Shown piece by piece: positions 16,169-20,139 of a stretch of 20,139 nt of DNA. This DNA is from a virus. The DNA lies in IMG/VR virus record IMGVR_UViG_3300046777_002107, positions 1-20,139 of that record. One strand, written 5' to 3'. Each line of letters starts with the position of its first letter. The first letter of the stretch is position 1. The translations under genes and the position numbers were made by a program. Under the pieces are notes generated by a model. The model worked only from the letters and a program-made list of their open reading frames with translations. It did not search any database and was not told the origin of the DNA.

Positions 16169-19100
16169 TGGCAAAAAGAAAAGTTCCGAGTCAAGCAGCT
16201 AGTGGTTTTGAGACGTTTAGCGACAGTATTGTTGGAAGACAAATTACTGACGGTACTAGTCAATTGACTAATACGAACTTTGCGTTAGATAGGATTGTAC
16301 CAGAAAAAGACTCTAAAAAATTCCAAACTGCGCCATTTTCAGACTTTATAACTCTTGAAAATCTTAAAATAGAAGAGGATGTACCTACAACAGTTGTACA
16401 ATCTGATGGTAAGAAAAGACCGGTAAGATTTAATACAAACAAAAAAGACGCATCTAAATCTTTATTTGGTTCTTTAAGAGAAAGAATTAGAGTTTCTATT
16501 GCTCGAATAATCAAAAATTTCCCGGGTGGTATTTTAATTGATAAAGACGCGCTTTCAGTTGTAACTGATAATACCGCAGAAAATATCACATACAACCCTA
16601 CAACAAATAGAACATCATTTACAGTACAAATTGGTAGATTTTTTAATCCATTTGATATTGCTTTAATACAGCCCACAGCAAATGAAGCAATAAATTCTGA
16701 AAATAAAATTAGAAACCTATTTTCTTCATATAAGAAATATATCATAATTGTTGATGGTAAAAACTATAATGTAAGCAATTACATAAAACCTGATAGTTTT
16801 AATCAAGTTACACTATCTGTTACCGGAAAACCTTTTACCGGGTCAACATATTCAGATAGTTTTATTTTAAGACCTAATGATAGTGTTGTTGAAGAGTTTT
16901 ACTTAGGTTTAGATGATCTTGAACAAACGTTATTAAATAGAGATACATATCCGATATACCAAGCAGGATTTACTGTACCAAAAACAAGTCTAGATGAATC
17001 AAAAACAGAATTAGTTTCAGTATTAGTAAATTGGCCTACATCATCTGATGGATACAACATACAAATTACCGGATTAAAGTTTGATGAATATCTTACTCGA
17101 TTAAATGACTTAGCGACAGAGATTGACAATTATAAATCTAATTTAGTAACAAGATTTTTAGTTGCACCACAGTTATTTGAATTCGATACCGAGGATCAAA
17201 AAATAGACAAAATATTCCAATTATATGGTCAAAGCTTTGATAAAGTAAAATCATATATTGATAATATTGCGTACATGAGAAATGTTACGTATGATTCAAT
17301 AGATAACATCCCAGATGTTTTTCTTAAAAATCTAGCAAACACTCTTGGTTTAAACACAATTAATTTATTTGATCAAAAATCACTAGAAGAACAAATTTAT
17401 AATGCATCTTCTGTGACATATGATGGTCAATCCATTGGTAAGAATTTAGTTGACGCTGAATTAGAATTCTATAGAAGACTTTTAGTTAACTTAGCTTTTA
17501 TATATAAATCAAAAGGAACCAGAAGCAGTATTGAATTTTTCTTAAAGTTCATCGGTGCTCCGGAACCGATGGTTAAAATTGATGAATTTGTTTATAAAGT
17601 TAATAGTGCGTTACCATCATCTACATTAGATGATATTACAAACACATTAAATAATATCCAAGTAAGTAACAGTGTAACTTTTAATAGTAGCACATACACA
17701 TACACATTATCATCATTAACTGGTTTAACAACAAATAACCAGATAAGTGATTACCCTGTAAATGATATTTCTTTATTACCAAAATCCCCAACAACTAATC
17801 AGGAAAATATATTTTTCCAAATGGGATCTGGTTGGTCAAATGTGTCATTAGATCATAGATCTTCTGATATATTAGATACGGAATCATCAGTTATAACAGG
17901 TAGAACAAAAACGTTATTAACAAAATCAAAACCATATTCATATGGTGAAGATTATTTTGATGTTTATAGAACACTTCCTGGTTTGGATTATGGTTTCACG
18001 ATTAATAGTGAAATAGATAACGTACAGGGTCAAATATTAGAAGATGAAAATTTATCTAATTTAATTCTTAACAGAAAAAACATAAACGTATTTGTTTCTG
18101 CAGCTAACGCTATTAACTATGATATTTGGAGAAAATCCAGAGAATTAGAAGTTACTTTTGGTACTAATAGCCTTGAGCCACAAACTGGTTTTACGTTTGC
18201 AGAATATCTACAAAATACTTTTTCTAATCAAATCACTGATTCAAATTTAGTAAAGTATAAGAAAAATTATATCACACTAGAAGATGTATATCAAGATTAT
18301 TTAAATCAATTAACAGCTTCTGGATATACAACATATGATATGATTTCAACATCTGATTTCGTTAATCAGATGAGCCCATATTGGTCTAGTGTATTAGAAC
18401 AAATAATTCCATCCACAACCTTATGGATGGGTGGAAATTTAATAGAGAATAATATTTTTGGTAGACCTAAGTTTTCATATAGAAAACCATGTAAACCATT
18501 AGAAATTGTTGAAAACTTATATCCTGAATTTGAAACAATTATTGAAGAAGATCTTGAAACCATTCTCGGTGACCCAGATAACTTAAGAGGTTTAATCGAA
18601 TTTAGCGGTGTAACATTTACATTGCATGTTGATATTGACGGAGCTGACTATAGTGGTACAACACAAGTTAATTTAACTGGTAGCACATTATTTGGAACAG
18701 GATTTACAGCAAACGAAAGTTGTACAACACTAACATCATCTTCAACAAAAATACCTCTTATATGTGAATATAAGAATTGGATTGATTTAAATTTAACAAC
18801 AATTAAAACCTCTTGGAAGAGTGCAATAACATCATTAGTTAATCAAATTAACCAAACAGAGGTACAATACAGTGCGTTTAATTCACCAAGTTATGTTCCA
18901 ACAACAGCAATCACTAGTGGATATACACAATTAATATCTCATGAATTTTTCACAGATAGTGATGGTATTGAGAAAGTTAAATTTATTGCACACACAAATT
19001 CTTCTGGTGAATGTTTAGTTAAAGATAATTTAGATTTCTATTTTGATGTTGATTACAAATATACAGAACCAAAATGTGATTTAGATTTACAGTTTGAAAC

Positions 19101-20139
19101 GATTTGTCACACATATAGTGGTTATCCGACTTGTAAAGTTATTTCAGATATTATCATTACCGTTACTGGTGCAACAGTACAATCTGGAAATGATAATGGT
19201 TGGGGAATTTATGTACAAAGAAATTGTACACCTGGCAATAACGTTTATAGTGGTTATAGTTCAATATATCCCGATGTTAATCTTTCACCAGTTCTTAATG
19301 AGAACTGTAAATTTAGATTAACTAACGTAAGAGAAGATGATGTTATTGATTTAGTTTTTACCGATGCAGCTAACTGTGATAAAAAAGTAAAAATAGAGGG
19401 GCTTTCACTTAGATATGTTGAATACCCATCTGAAGAAAATATAGATTATCCTTTAATTGTAAATACTGGATATACATTAGTACCAAAAGTACAATATAGA
19501 AATAGTTTTAATTATGGTTTAAAACACAATACGAAAGTTTTAGTTGTTAGCGGTGCAACAATAAATTCATCTACAACACCTGCAAATATTGCTAGTTATT
19601 TAGCTGCTGGAACTTTAGTTAGAAAGAATGCAAAAGACTTAGTTAACGGAAATGTTATATTAGGTGCAACATACTTAAGCTGCTCAACATTCCCATCAAG
19701 TATATTTGAATATGCAAATGAAAACAATGATTATTCATTTTCTTATGACTATTCAACATATACAATAAACGATATTGATTGTTTAGGGTCAGTTAAAAAA
19801 AGCACAATTACTGCTATGACAGTAAATGGTGCTCAAGTTGTCATTGAAGTTTTACCGACAACAAAATTAAGAGTTTATACAAATAAAGAAGTTGATGAAA
19901 CACAATATAGAGTAACAAAAAGAGATGGTTATTTCTTTGATTCTAGATCTCCAGAATTTTTACAATTAAAACCGGAGAGTAAGGAAGAACCTTGTTGTTA
20001 TTATCCTTCTGATTATTATGATACTGGTGATTTTTTAATTACCGAAAAAGGTGAATTATTAGAGGTTATTGCTGTTAATCTAGATTACTGTGAAAATAAT
20101 TTATATTACAATATAAATGTTAATGGAACACAACCACAA
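16168..20139 (+). CDS. giant baseplate protein with Tail_P2_I / gp7-like segment (3' end outside window)
   Basis: The frame from the ATG at 16168 is open for 1324 codons to the window edge. I read it line by line and found no stop, so the protein is incomplete here. Residues about 329-393 (VAPQLFEFDTEDQKIDKIFQ, later IPDVFLKNLANTLGL) and 437-467 (RRLLVNLAFIYKSKGTRSSI, then EFFLKFIGAPEP) match the gpI/Tail_P2_I pattern of a helix followed by KGT and a helix ending in G. This places it with gp7/gpI wedge proteins that bind gp6 dimers. T4 gp7 is 1032 aa, so this one is much longer. The first 774 residues contain no cysteine, while residues 775-1324 contain 15, which marks a distinct beta-rich C-terminal extension. 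The start overlaps the previous stop (TAATG). The core call is fairly secure; the function of the extension is unknown. Confidence 0.8.
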   Translation, partial: MAKRKVPSQAASGFETFSDSIVGRQITDGTSQLTNTNFALDRIVPEKDSKKFQTAPFSDFITLENLKIEEDVPTTVVQSDGKKRPVRFNTNKKDASKSLFGSLRERIRVSIARIIKNFPGGILIDKDALSVVTDNTAENITYNPTTNRTSFTVQIGRFFNPFDIALIQPTANEAINSENKIRNLFSSYKKYIIIVDGKNYNVSNYIKPDSFNQVTLSVTGKPFTGSTYSDSFILRPNDSVVEEFYLGLDDLEQTLLNRDTYPIYQAGFTVPKTSLDESKTELVSVLVNWPTSSDGYNIQITGLKFDEYLTRLNDLATEIDNYKSNLVTRFLVAPQLFEFDTEDQKIDKIFQLYGQSFDKVKSYIDNIAYMRNVTYDSIDNIPDVFLKNLANTLGLNTINLFDQKSLEEQIYNASSVTYDGQSIGKNLVDAELEFYRRLLVNLAFIYKSKGTRSSIEFFLKFIGAPEPMVKIDEFVYKVNSALPSSTLDDITNTLNNIQVSNSVTFNSSTYTYTLSSLTGLTTNNQISDYPVNDISLLPKSPTTNQENIFFQMGSGWSNVSLDHRSSDILDTESSVITGRTKTLLTKSKPYSYGEDYFDVYRTLPGLDYGFTINSEIDNVQGQILEDENLSNLILNRKNINVFVSAANAINYDIWRKSRELEVTFGTNSLEPQTGFTFAEYLQNTFSNQITDSNLVKYKKNYITLEDVYQDYLNQLTASGYTTYDMISTSDFVNQMSPYWSSVLEQIIPSTTLWMGGNLIENNIFGRPKFSYRKPCKPLEIVENLYPEFETIIEEDLETILGDPDNLRGLIEFSGVTFTLHVDIDGADYSGTTQVNLTGSTLFGTGFTANESCTTLTSSSTKIPLICEYKNWIDLNLTTIKTSWKSAITSLVNQINQTEVQYSAFNSPSYVPTTAITSGYTQLISHEFFTDSDGIEKVKFIAHTNSSGECLVKDNLDFYFDVDYKYTEPKCDLDLQFETICHTYSGYPTCKVISDIIITVTGATVQSGNDNGWGIYVQRNCTPGNNVYSGYSSIYPDVNLSPVLNENCKFRLTNVREDDVIDLVFTDAANCDKKVKIEGLSLRYVEYPSEENIDYPLIVNTGYTLVPKVQYRNSFNYGLKHNTKVLVVSGATINSSTTPANIASYLAAGTLVRKNAKDLVNGNVILGATYLSCSTFPSSIFEYANENNDYSFSYDYSTYTINDIDCLGSVKKSTITAMTVNGAQVVIEVLPTTKLRVYTNKEVDETQYRVTKRDGYFFDSRSPEFLQLKPESKEEPCCYYPSDYYDTGDFLITEKGELLEVIAVNLDYCENNLYYNINVNGTQPQ

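Noticed and set aside
16260-16745. 161-codon open frame on the minus strand
   Set aside because: It lies wholly inside the continuous + strand giant gene, has a low-complexity hydrophobic translation, and has no leader or partner. It is a shadow of the AT-rich coding strand.

Overview
This window looks like part of the genome of a large contractile-tailed (T4-superfamily) dsDNA phage, probably infecting a member of the Bacteroidetes. The sequence is strongly AT-rich, every gene is on the + strand, and genes are packed with gaps of 1-2 bases or TAATG stop/start overlaps. The baseplate genes are related to T4 gp25 and gp6. The host guess rests on two things. None of the ten visible starts has a convincing Shine-Dalgarno sequence (only A/T-rich leaders), and the ribonucleotide reductase belongs to the eukaryote-like subclass that also occurs in Bacteroidetes. 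The host assignment is inference.

Layout. (1) 1-5018 is a replication and nucleotide-metabolism block. It holds the 3' end of an unrecognised gene, a DnaB/gp41-type replicative helicase, and class I ribonucleotide reductase in the order nrdB then nrdA. The helicase unwinds DNA at the fork, while NrdA/NrdB supply dNTPs. (2) 5019-5185 is the only substantial intergenic region. It has a GC-rich segment that can fold, then a strong intrinsic terminator, then an A/T-rich leader. It separates the metabolic block from the virion block. (3) 5186-20139 is a baseplate/tail block: gp25-like wedge protein, gp6-like (baseplate J) wedge protein, a 1274-aa protein with a transthyretin-like N-terminal domain, three proteins of 589, 277 and 419 aa, a 305-aa protein, and a very large protein (at least 1324 aa, running off the window) with a Tail_P2_I/gp7-like segment. 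gp25, two copies of gp6 and gp7 form the core of the T4 wedge, so the three recognisable proteins suggest a complete wedge core. The proteins between gp6 and the gp7-like gene would then be lineage-specific wedge, peripheral or host-contact parts. The 419-aa protein carries a carbohydrate-binding-like module and a PKD-like fold.

The points most worth a second look are the foldable GC-rich segment at 5025-5097, the eukaryote-like reductase, the sharp cysteine asymmetry of the giant last protein, and the unassigned baseplate proteins between gp6 and gp7. No tRNA, CRISPR array, insertion sequence or integrase was seen. No stretch over 300 bases lacks a gene.
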